This document shows positions 23,067 through 28,821 of a stretch of DNA of 28,821 bases, one piece after another. The notes beneath the pieces are model-generated. The model searched no databases. It was not told where the DNA came from and saw only the letters and a program-made list of their open reading frames with translations. The translations under genes were made by a program, and so were the position numbers. The stretch comes from Clostridium sp. UBA2485 (GTDB taxonomy: Bacteria > Bacillota > Clostridia > Clostridiales > Clostridiaceae): NCBI RefSeq assembly GCF_002341865.1, contig NZ_DDOV01000071.1, positions 20,134-48,954 on the forward strand, in the 5' to 3' direction. How positions within the stretch are numbered: position 1 is the first letter of the stretch; each line of letters opens with the position of its first letter.

Positions 23067-23714
23067 TTAACTTAGCTTTCTTTTTAACCATTTAGTAACA
23101 ATCGCTATTAAAATTAAAACAATACTACCGCCCAGCAGCCAATGTTTTTCATCAAAACTGCCATTCTTCATAGACAATATATAAAAATTGCCTACATACT
23201 TATTTTTTGTCGCCATATTTAAAATTAGATAACCAATAGAAGCCATATAACCAAGTATAGTACTACCTGATATAGCAGATGAGCAAAGCCCAACACTTCC
23301 TAAAAATACAGCAGATAAAAAAGCCCCTAACATATATTTTATAAGTGGAAAATCACAGCCCTTATACTTTAGTATCAATGTAAAAGAACCTACTAAAACA
23401 AAAATAATTACTAAGTTTAGAATTATTCTAACTGCGTAAGGTATAAATTGTGACATTGGTTTTGATTCCACTATTTCATCAATTTCTCTTTCTTCCTCAG
23501 GAGCAAATATTGGCACAAGAAGTATGATGCCAATGATAGCCACATAGTTTTCGAGACAAATTGCACTGGACACTGCATTAAGGTTTGATGTTCCTTGAAT
23601 GAAGGGCAGAGCAAATAAAAATACAACTGAAAATGCTAAATTAGCTAGTGTACTTAACTTTAGATTTATTTTTATTAAAGCTAAACCATTTTCCCATTTT
23701 TCTCCTAATGTCAA
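23067..23714 (-). CDS. ABC-2-type membrane subunit, last gene of ECF operon
   Basis: A 215-residue membrane protein with about six helices (from SDNA-side order: near 18-38, 52-72, 95-115, 122-145, 150-165 and 190-208) and a charged loop APEEEREIDEIVESKP. It probably works with the ATPase and the larger permease upstream. I place the start at TTG 23714 because AGGAGGGGGAAGC precedes it; the open frame reaches 23738. Even so, it overlaps the end of the upstream permease gene by 74 bases in another frame, which is long for a simple stop-start overlap. No substrate can be inferred; the domain layout suggests an export or self-protection transporter. Confidence 0.7.
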   Translation of the reverse strand: MTLGEKWENGLALIKINLKLSTLANLAFSVVFLFALPFIQGTSNLNAVSSAICLENYVAIIGIILLVPIFAPEEEREIDEIVESKPMSQFIPYAVRIILNLVIIFVLVGSFTLILKYKGCDFPLIKYMLGAFLSAVFLGSVGLCSSAISGSTILGYMASIGYLILNMATKNKYVGNFYILSMKNGSFDEKHWLLGGSIVLILIAIVTKWLKRKLS

Positions 23715-24894
23715 GCTTCCCCCTCCTTTTCTGTTCATATATAAATACAGTTACTATAACTATTAGAAGTGCAAGCCCTGCTATTACAAGTCGATTTGTC
23801 ATAATTTTACTAAAATTTTCTACAATCAACATACCCTTGCCACGATTATTGTGACGAATAAACAATCCTAAAAGTGGATAGTCACCTGTAAGTTGTATAT
23901 TGTTTATGCTGAAAAACCATATAAATAACTCTACTGCAATAGCCATTGGTGTATCTGTCAGTGTAGTTAGAAACATTCCTATAGCTGTAACAATCATAAG
24001 TGTAGGCAATATCCACCACACTATATATTTTACAAAGGCAAATAAATCAATACTCAAATTCTCACTTTTTGCAAAGGACATAAAAGTTATAGTTTCTTTA
24101 ATTCCTAATATTATAATTGGCAACATCATCATAAAAACAAGTGAAAAATACCGTGATAAACCAAGCTTTAAGGAAGAAGTTTCCCTAAAATAAACAAGCT
24201 CCTCCATTTTACTACGTCTATCCTTAATTGATGTAAATACCACTACAAATATAGGAAATATCCCCATAACAATGCCCATATAGTCACAGAATAATCGTGC
24301 ATATCCGTTGGTTAATTTATCATTTTGTATCATATATTCATGTTCTTCAACTGCTTCCTCATAGGTAACAGGTATACGAGTAAACCTACCGATAAAATCT
24401 TCTCCATAGGCAGAGCCTCCTCCTAAAAGCTTATCAATACTTGCCATTAACTCCTTAAATCTCTCGAGTGTTATATCTTCACTAACTGGTAAAGAAGCGG
24501 AATTAGTATTCTCCCATAGTAAGTTTAATTCTTCTATAGTTTTCCCAGTTATCTCTTCCAAAAAAAGTTCTATTTTTTTTGTTTCACTATCGTCTAACTT
24601 AACAATTTTATAAAATCCCAGTGGATAAGCCACATATGAATTTTCTTTATATTCACGATATAAGTTATCTACTGTCTTTGGTATCATTTCCTTTGACGGT
24701 ATAGACTCTTTTTCACCATAAGGAGCATAATGTGTTTCCATATCTATTTTAGGTGGTGGAGAAAGTAATGTTTTTAAATCCTCCGAAGTAGTAATTCCCA
24801 TTTGTGAAATATAAAATAATACTGCAACTACAATAAAAATATAATATATATATGTTTTCAATATATTTCTGCACTCTTTAAAAAATAAACTCAT
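23641..24894 (-). CDS. ABC-2-type transporter permease
   Basis: A 417-residue permease. One N-terminal helix (about 12-30) leads into a large extracellular domain of roughly 180 residues (starting near SPPPKIDMETHYAPYGE). About five to six helices follow: near 205-225, 245-265, 285-310, 315-340 and 370-390. The protein ends in the basic tail QKRRGKLDIRRKMGKWFS. This fold is common in ABC-2 exporters that remove peptides or lipids. It starts four bases inside the ATPase gene end (ATGA), so subunits are co-translated. The 3' end overlaps the next permease gene by 74 bases. Substrate unknown. Confidence 0.8.
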   Translation of the reverse strand: MSLFFKECRNILKTYIYYIFIVVAVLFYISQMGITTSEDLKTLLSPPPKIDMETHYAPYGEKESIPSKEMIPKTVDNLYREYKENSYVAYPLGFYKIVKLDDSETKKIELFLEEITGKTIEELNLLWENTNSASLPVSEDITLERFKELMASIDKLLGGGSAYGEDFIGRFTRIPVTYEEAVEEHEYMIQNDKLTNGYARLFCDYMGIVMGIFPIFVVVFTSIKDRRSKMEELVYFRETSSLKLGLSRYFSLVFMMMLPIIILGIKETITFMSFAKSENLSIDLFAFVKYIVWWILPTLMIVTAIGMFLTTLTDTPMAIAVELFIWFFSINNIQLTGDYPLLGLFIRHNNRGKGMLIVENFSKIMTNRLVIAGLALLIVIVTVFIYEQKRRGKLDIRRKMGKWFSFNKNKSKVKYTS

Positions 24895-25757
24895 TTTGAT
24901 TGTCCTCCCATCAGTAGCATATAACCATCTTCAATGGTAGAGTCGCATGGTATAGCAGTATCAAAAGGCTTACTATCTGCTAGAATTCTAAGAGTGACAT
25001 TGCTACCTTGTGAAAGCATAGAGGTTATCATATGTTTATCTTTAATATTATTTAAATCCTTTTGTGGTACAGTAATTGTATAAACTTTACCACTTGCAAA
25101 CTCAGCAAGTTTTCCAGTTGTGCCTTTGTAAATAACTTTGCCATTATTTAAAACTGCAATATTTTCGCAAGTTGCTTCAATATCTCCTACAATATGAGTA
25201 GAGAGTATAACAATTCGATCCTTTGCAATTTCACAAAGTAAATTTCTAAAACGTATCCGTTCCTCAGGATCAAGCCCTGCTGTTGGCTCATCAACAATTA
25301 AAATCTTAGGTGCATGCATAATGGCTTGAGCAATTCCCAGTCGTCGTTTCATACCTCCAGATAGTGCCTTTACTCGTACCTTTTGACAATCATATAAATT
25401 AACCTTATCGAGTAGCTTTAAGATAATTTTTTTCCGTTGCTGTTTTGGTATTTCAGACAGTACACCTAAATAATCCATAGCTTCATATACTGTCATATTA
25501 GGATACATAGAGAAATCTTGTGGTAAATATCCTACCATTTTACGAATATCTTTTGTATTTTCAATAGGAATACCACATATCGTTACACTTCCTTCATTTT
25601 TAATTAGAAGTGTGGTAAGTATGCGCATTAATGTGGTTTTTCCTGCACCATTTCTACCAAGTAGTCCAAACATACCACTTGGTATTTCAAGATTTATATT
25701 ATCAAGTACTGTTTTTGTGCCAAACTTTTTAGTAAGATTAGATATCATAATTTCCAT
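24891..25757 (-). CDS. ABC transporter ATPase (ABC-2 exporter type)
   Basis: A 288-residue ATPase. Walker A GLLGRNGAGKTTLMRIL, Q-loop region GYLPQDFSMYPNM, signature LSGGMKRRLGIAQAI, Walker B ILIVDEPTAGLDPEERI and the switch histidine in ILSTHIVGDIE are all intact. A C-terminal regulatory part of about 70 residues follows. The frame extends to 25823, but GGAGGATAAAACTT is spaced for the ATG at 25757, overlapping the upstream small membrane gene by 20 bases. It belongs to the exporter/multidrug-like subgroup (CcmA/BcrA type) and energises the two downstream membrane subunits. Confidence 0.92.
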   Translation of the reverse strand: MEIMISNLTKKFGTKTVLDNINLEIPSGMFGLLGRNGAGKTTLMRILTTLLIKNEGSVTICGIPIENTKDIRKMVGYLPQDFSMYPNMTVYEAMDYLGVLSEIPKQQRKKIILKLLDKVNLYDCQKVRVKALSGGMKRRLGIAQAIMHAPKILIVDEPTAGLDPEERIRFRNLLCEIAKDRIVILSTHIVGDIEATCENIAVLNNGKVIYKGTTGKLAEFASGKVYTITVPQKDLNNIKDKHMITSMLSQGSNVTLRILADSKPFDTAIPCDSTIEDGYMLLMGGQSK

Positions 25758-26028
25758 AAGTTTTATCCTCCAATGTATTAGTTGATAAATATTCAATAAT
25801 AAATGCAATAGACAATACCCCAATGGTTAGAGGATATATTGAATCAACAACAAATTGTGGGCACAATATAACAAATAAAAAAGCTATTATAGTGAAAATT
25901 GCAGTGCCTATGGCTTTCATAGTAAGCCTACGATTAATGGCTTTTACACGAGTTTTTTCAAGTTCTTCATACTCTAAAATATTGACTTTGCACCACATAC
26001 CATTTAAAAATTCTCGTTCACTTTTCAT
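25738..26028 (-). CDS. small two-helix membrane protein, candidate anti-sigma factor
   Basis: A 96-residue protein with a charged cytoplasmic N-terminus of about 38 residues (MKSEREFLNGMWCKVNILEY, then ELEKTRVKAINRR) and two membrane helices at about 42-60 and 65-82. It begins 11 bases inside the end of the ECF sigma gene (ATG 26028 after GAGGGGGATATGCAAA) and overlaps the ATPase gene start. Position and topology fit a membrane anti-sigma factor that holds the sigma factor until a signal arrives. It is shorter than usual and lacks a zinc-binding HxxxCxxC motif, so the role is an inference. Confidence 0.6.
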   Translation of the reverse strand: MKSEREFLNGMWCKVNILEYEELEKTRVKAINRRLTMKAIGTAIFTIIAFLFVILCPQFVVDSIYPLTIGVLSIAFIIEYLSTNTLEDKTYGNYDI

Positions 26029-26581
26029 TTTGCATATCCCCCTCAGCATATTTTTGAAGTTTGTTTCTTGCCCTATACAGGATGATTTTTATTTGTGGTA
26101 ATGACTTGTCCATAATTTCTGCAATTTCCTTGTAGCTAAATCCATAAATCTCGTAAAGACAAAATGCAGTACGGTAATCAACCTTTAGACTATTAAGTAG
26201 ATTTGCTGAATATTTTAACCTTTCTTGCTGTTCTATTAACTCATATAAGGTTGGTTCTGTACTTACTAAGTTTACATCTTCTAGACTTACAATATTAGAA
26301 TCTTTATTTTTGCGTATAAAATCTATACACTTGTTTCTTACCACTGCAAACAGAAATGTTTTAAATGTATTTTTAGCCTTGTATCTATGACGATTTATGT
26401 ATATAGCTGCAAAACTTTCTTGTACAATATCTTCTGCCATATATGCATCTGTCAAAAAGCTAAATGCAAAGCCAATTGCTTTTTCCCTATGTCTTAGAAC
26501 AAGTTGTTCAAAAGCTTTTGTATCACCATTTTTAGTTTGCTCCATTAGCATGTTGTCATCACAAATATAAATCACCACCAT
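26018..26581 (-). CDS. ECF-type RNA polymerase sigma factor
   Basis: A 187-residue sigma-70 family factor with only regions 2 and 4. Region 2 is LVLRHREKAIGFAFSFLTDA, followed by AEDIVQESFAAIYINRHRY and FLFAVVRNKCIDFIRK. After a linker, region 4 is LKVDYRTAFCLYEIYGFSYK, then EIAEIMDKSLPQIKIILYRARNKL as the promoter-binding helix-turn-helix. The start is uncertain: ATG 26581 has no clear ribosome binding site, and internal ATGs at 26551 and 26545 are alternatives. It is first in an operon with a small membrane protein and an ABC exporter, the usual layout of a cell-envelope stress or antibiotic-resistance regulon. Confidence 0.88.
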   Translation of the reverse strand: MVVIYICDDNMLMEQTKNGDTKAFEQLVLRHREKAIGFAFSFLTDAYMAEDIVQESFAAIYINRHRYKAKNTFKTFLFAVVRNKCIDFIRKNKDSNIVSLEDVNLVSTEPTLYELIEQQERLKYSANLLNSLKVDYRTAFCLYEIYGFSYKEIAEIMDKSLPQIKIILYRARNKLQKYAEGDMQNEK

Positions 26582-26623
26582 TCAATAAAAAAGTTAATCC
26601 CTAACTCTTCCTTCATAAGCTTA

Positions 26624-26650
26624 CACGAAAAAAACTTGAAGAAGTTACAC
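26624..26650 (-). promoter_or_regulatory. candidate ECF-sigma autoregulated promoter
   Basis: On the minus strand GTGTAAC (GTAAC at 26644-26648), 16 bases, CGTG (26624-26627), 43 bases before the sigma gene. The AAC, 16-base spacing and CGT layout, with a T-run in the spacer, is the common form of ECF-type promoters. A consensus sigma-A promoter is not evident there. The rest of the 26582-26988 gap is AT-rich and otherwise holds only the terminator at 26918-26956. Confidence 0.5.
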
Positions 26651-26917
26651 TTAAATTAAAAATGATGAAATTAATTTAAAACAAATTAATTTTTTTAGAT
26701 ATTTACTAAAAAAAACAGTAAAGATTTCAATTTAAAATCCCTGCTGACTTATATATTCAACTTATTATTTAATTCTATATTCAACTTCAGTTCCATTTAA
26801 CAAACTTACAATCCTCTTAAAATATACGTCTATATTACATTCCTAAATTTCCATCTCACTCTTCTAACAAATAGTTTATCTTCATTTTTTCCATATAAAG
26901 TAAAAGAACTATAAAAT

Positions 26918-26956
26918 AAAAACCTTGCAAGATAACTACGTATTCGCAAAGTTTTT
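26918..26956 (-). terminator. terminator of the flavoprotein operon
   Basis: AAAAACCTTGC (26918-26928) pairs with GCAAAGTTTTT (26946-26956) over 11 bp with one G-U pair; on the minus strand it runs into TTTTTATTTT. It lies 33 bases after the stop codon. Confidence 0.75.
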
Positions 26957-26988
26957 ACTTATTATTTCATCATGAATATATACAATAC

Positions 26989-27558
26989 TTAAATGTCAAT
27001 CGCCAACTTTTGTAAAAATTTCTCTCTCTTCACTTGAGCACCCTTAGAGACATCCCCACAATGAATCCACTTGGCATTTTTAATTCCAACACCTTTTAGT
27101 GTAGCATTGATAAATGTTTTCTGAATCATATTACCAGCAAAATATTTTACATACCAACGTTGAGCTTGACCTGTTGTTATCACTTTCGCAGATTTAATAT
27201 GGGTTAATTTACCCTTTAAACCTGTACTTGATTCTGTATATGAGAAATTTTTCAACATAACTTTATCAATGAAACCTTTAAGGATAGCAGGAGTATTGTA
27301 CCACCAAAGGGGAAATAGAAAAATAATTTCATCTGTTTTTTTTAGCATATTTTGATATTTTGTTACCAAAGGGTCCTTATGTTGTCCTTTTGAATACAAA
27401 GCCAATTCCTCTTCAGTCATAACAGGGTTAAAGTTATCTTTATTTAAGTCAATTATCTGGTATTCCTTTTTCTTTTTTTCTAAAGCAGTTGTTATCGTAT
27501 CCAGTATAGCCTTATTAAAACTTCCGTGCCATGGATGAGAAAATATAATTGTTACCAT
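26989..27558 (-). CDS. NAD(P)H-dependent quinone/flavin oxidoreductase, flavodoxin_2 fold
   Basis: A 189-residue flavodoxin-like oxidoreductase of the NQO/KefF/MdaB class that uses FMN or FAD to reduce quinones or similar electrophiles. Marks: MVTIIFSHPWHGSFNKAI (phosphate-binding SHPWHGSFN), IIFLFPLWWYNTPAILKGFI, which is the isoalloxazine loop of the family, and ITTGQAQRWYVKYF. The length is normal. The start ATG follows GAGGTGATTCAAG. It is 23 bases after the iron-sulfur flavoprotein-like gene, so they form an operon under the ArsR-type operator at 28183-28200. Confidence 0.88.
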   Translation of the reverse strand: MVTIIFSHPWHGSFNKAILDTITTALEKKKKEYQIIDLNKDNFNPVMTEEELALYSKGQHKDPLVTKYQNMLKKTDEIIFLFPLWWYNTPAILKGFIDKVMLKNFSYTESSTGLKGKLTHIKSAKVITTGQAQRWYVKYFAGNMIQKTFINATLKGVGIKNAKWIHCGDVSKGAQVKREKFLQKLAIDI

Positions 27559-27581
27559 CTTGAATCACCTCTCAATAAATA

Positions 27582-28139
27582 TTATAAATATTTTAAAATG
27601 TCTGCTCCCAATGCATAGGCAGCCTTTTTATATTGATCATTTTCATAAACCTGCACTTCATATGTGCTTACATTAAGGTTTTGTATAAACTCCATACCAA
27701 GATAATTGGAAAGCATATCGATGGATTTAACGATGTTTTGAACCCCTGCATTGGCTTCATTGATATCACCATAGGTAGTTAATAATACAATTTTTTTATT
27801 TAATAAAATATTATGATCTACTGCATATAACCGATCTAAAAAAGTTTTTAACTGTCCACTCATATTAAAAACATAGACAGGAGTGGCAAAAACCAAAACA
27901 TCTGCTTTTTCTACACTTTTATAAATATCCTGCATATCATCCTTTAATACACATTGACTTTGACTACTTTTTTGACAGGTGTTGCAACCTGTACAATATT
28001 GTATATTTTTTGACTGGAGATAAATTGTTTCTATTTGGGCTGATGGTGTTAAATCTTCTACACCTTTTAAATACTCTTTTAATAAAATAGCTGTATTTCC
28101 TTGCTTTCGTGGACTTGCTAAAACAGATAATATATTCAT
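27582..28139 (-). CDS. NADPH-dependent FMN reductase / iron-sulfur flavoprotein-like
   Basis: A 185-residue flavodoxin-fold protein. The FMN phosphate loop is ASPRKQGNTAILLKEYL near residue 8. CTGCNTC followed by a cysteine after seven residues (Cys49, 52, 55, 63) matches the compact C-x2-C-x2-C-x4-7-C motif of iron-sulfur flavoproteins, so it may carry a [4Fe-4S] cluster. ADVLVFATPVYVFNMSGQLK is the flavin-side loop. Likely an electron-transfer or detoxification (oxygen, quinone, nitro compound) protein in an anaerobe. The ATG follows GAAAGGAAAGAATAAAT. An in-frame partner with the next flavoprotein gene. Confidence 0.87.
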   Translation of the reverse strand: MNILSVLASPRKQGNTAILLKEYLKGVEDLTPSAQIETIYLQSKNIQYCTGCNTCQKSSQSQCVLKDDMQDIYKSVEKADVLVFATPVYVFNMSGQLKTFLDRLYAVDHNILLNKKIVLLTTYGDINEANAGVQNIVKSIDMLSNYLGMEFIQNLNVSTYEVQVYENDQYKKAAYALGADILKYL

Positions 28140-28182
28140 ATTTATTCTTTCCTTTCAATTAATTCGGTGAATGAATACTCTT

Positions 28183-28200
28183 ATGCACATACATGCATAT
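28183..28200. promoter_or_regulatory. candidate ArsR-family operator upstream of flavoprotein genes
   Basis: ATGCACATACATGCATAT differs at only two of 18 positions from the site in the regulator's own promoter at 28592-28609. It contains the dyad ATGCA, six bases, TGCAT. It is 44 bases before the first flavoprotein start codon and after the regulator's terminator. Confidence 0.6.
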
Positions 28201-28212
28201 TATGATGTTTTT

Positions 28213-28234
28213 AAAAAGGCATACCTGCCTTTTT
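28213..28234 (-). terminator. terminator of the ArsR gene
   Basis: A perfect 9-bp stem (AAAAAGGCA 28213-28221, TGCCTTTTT 28226-28234) with a four-base loop, immediately after the stop codon of the regulator on the minus strand. Confidence 0.75.
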
Positions 28235-28239
28235 AAATT

Positions 28240-28566
28240 TTACTGCTGCATTAATTTTTTTAAATTGATTGCTGTTAACTCAAATTTTTCAAGAATATAT
28301 TTATCGTTCAATTCATAAAAAACACTTCTATTTTCTTTTGTTTTATTAACTATTCCATATCTATGCATTAATTCTAAATGTCTTGAAATAACTGAACGGT
28401 CCTGTGTAAAATTTTCAGAAATATCTTTGATATTCTTAATGCCGTTAACAGCAAGATATTTCATAATATCACATCGTACTGGATCAAATAAAGTCTTAAA
28501 AAATTCAAAATCAATACTTTCTTCTATTTCTTTGGCGCAGTCTAAAATTAAATCATTTTCATTCAT
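28240..28566 (-). CDS. ArsR-family transcriptional regulator
   Basis: A 108-residue winged-helix repressor of the ArsR/SmtB family. SIDFEFFKTLFDPVRCDIMK opens the domain; IKNIKDISENFTQDRSVISR carries the helix-turn-helix with HLELMHRYGIV following; the wing is KTKENRSVFYELND. A single cysteine in the VRCDIM helix 3 region may be a redox or metal ligand, but the paired ELCVCD-type metal site is absent. ATG 28566 lies six to seven bases after AGGTG, better than the GTG at 28575. It probably represses itself and the two flavoproteins through matching operators at 28592 and 28183. Confidence 0.85.
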   Translation of the reverse strand: MNENDLILDCAKEIEESIDFEFFKTLFDPVRCDIMKYLAVNGIKNIKDISENFTQDRSVISRHLELMHRYGIVNKTKENRSVFYELNDKYILEKFELTAINLKKLMQQ

Positions 28567-28584
28567 ATATATCACCTAATTAAG

Positions 28585-28614
28585 ATTATATATGCACATT
28601 CATGCACATGTCAA
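28585..28614 (-). promoter_or_regulatory. ArsR promoter with operator inside the spacer
   Basis: Consensus TTGACA (28609-28614), 18-base spacer, TATAAT (28585-28590) on the minus strand. The spacer is almost exactly the operator sequence ATGCACATTCATGCACAT (plus strand 28592-28609), so a bound repressor would cover the promoter. The predicted transcript start is only about 12 bases before the ATG. Confidence 0.8.
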
Positions 28615-28671
28615 TAATAATTTATAAATATTATTATGAACCGTCCCTTAAATATATATAATCATATAGAG

Positions 28672-28700
28672 TTGACAAGATGTAAATATCATGTTACGAT
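28672..28700 (+). promoter_or_regulatory. promoter of the lysine-riboswitch leader
   Basis: TTGACA (28672-28677), 17 bases, TACGAT (28695-28700), on the plus strand about 35 bases before the riboswitch. Confidence 0.65.
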
Positions 28701-28734
28701 ATCAAAAATTAAAATTTCATAAAAATCCTCATCC

Positions 28735-28821
28735 TTAAGGGTGGGGTAGAGGCGCGATTGCTAATATTAACTATACCGAGGTCGGAAACCTATGACATAT
28801 AGTGAAAGGAGCCGTCGCCGA
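28735..28821 (+). promoter_or_regulatory. lysine riboswitch (L box), 5' part
   Basis: The segments GGGGTAGAGGCGCGATTGCT, ACCGAGGTCGGAAACCTATG and GTGAAAGGAGCCGTCGCCGA match the conserved 5' part of the lysine riboswitch. The window ends inside the element; the regulated gene, expected to be for lysine synthesis or transport, lies to the right and is not visible. Confidence 0.9.

Noticed and set aside
27964..28158. 64-codon minus-strand frame overlapping the iron-sulfur flavoprotein gene
   Set aside because: It is in another frame of a well-supported gene and encodes a low-complexity basic product with no family features.
1..28821. CRISPR arrays, integrases, transposases, phage genes
   Set aside because: No direct-repeat arrays with regular spacers and no translated product resembling a recombinase, transposase or phage protein were found on either strand.

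Overview
The window is about 28.8 kb of very AT-rich DNA with short intergenic gaps, strong AGGAGG-type ribosome binding sites, many TTG/GTG starts and typical low-GC Gram-positive hairpin terminators. Together with siroheme/ferredoxin redox proteins and lipoproteins, this points to an anaerobic Firmicute, most likely Clostridium sensu stricto. This is inferred from sequence character, not from a database match. Almost every gene lies on the minus strand. The exceptions are two genes at the left edge and a riboswitch leader at the right edge.

Layout. (1) 1-2150: a palindromic intergenic repeat, a secreted ComEC-like metallo-beta-lactamase-fold lipoprotein and a small membrane protein. (2) 2156-5861: a sulfur/redox locus with a LysR regulator, a CoA-disulfide/persulfide reductase fused to rhodanese, and a siroheme sulfite/nitrite reductase-like protein with two [4Fe-4S] ferredoxin motifs. 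(3) 5862-10041: a structured inverted-repeat element, two separate PadR + HAAS-type membrane protein pairs, and a DUF6512-like membrane protein. (4) 10176-11453: an exported PHP-domain phosphoesterase.

(5) 11777-18268 is the most interesting part. A cobalamin riboswitch heads one continuous minus-strand operon: substrate-binding lipoprotein, FecCD/BtuC-type permease, ATPase, nicotianamine synthase-like CntL, opine dehydrogenase CntM and an EamA/DMT exporter. The last three resemble the staphylopine/pseudopaline metallophore pathway. Placing them behind a B12 riboswitch suggests an opine metallophore used to acquire cobalt (or corrinoid-related metal) when B12 is low. The CntM-like protein has Ala where the S. 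aureus enzyme has Asp150, no histidine racemase is present, and the exporter is of the EamA type. All three features resemble pseudopaline more than staphylopine.

(6) 18402-22263: the riboflavin operon ribD-ribE-ribBA-ribH behind an FMN riboswitch with its own terminator. (7) 22368-26650: a small anchored extracellular protein, then an ECF sigma factor, a candidate anti-sigma membrane protein, an ABC ATPase and two ABC-2 type membrane proteins, with a candidate self-recognised ECF promoter upstream. (8) 26918-28614: an ArsR regulator and two flavodoxin-fold oxidoreductases, with near-identical operators in front of the regulator and the flavoprotein pair. (9) 28672-28821: a promoter and the 5' part of a lysine riboswitch on the plus strand, cut off by the window end. 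No tRNA, rRNA, CRISPR array or intact transposase gene was seen.
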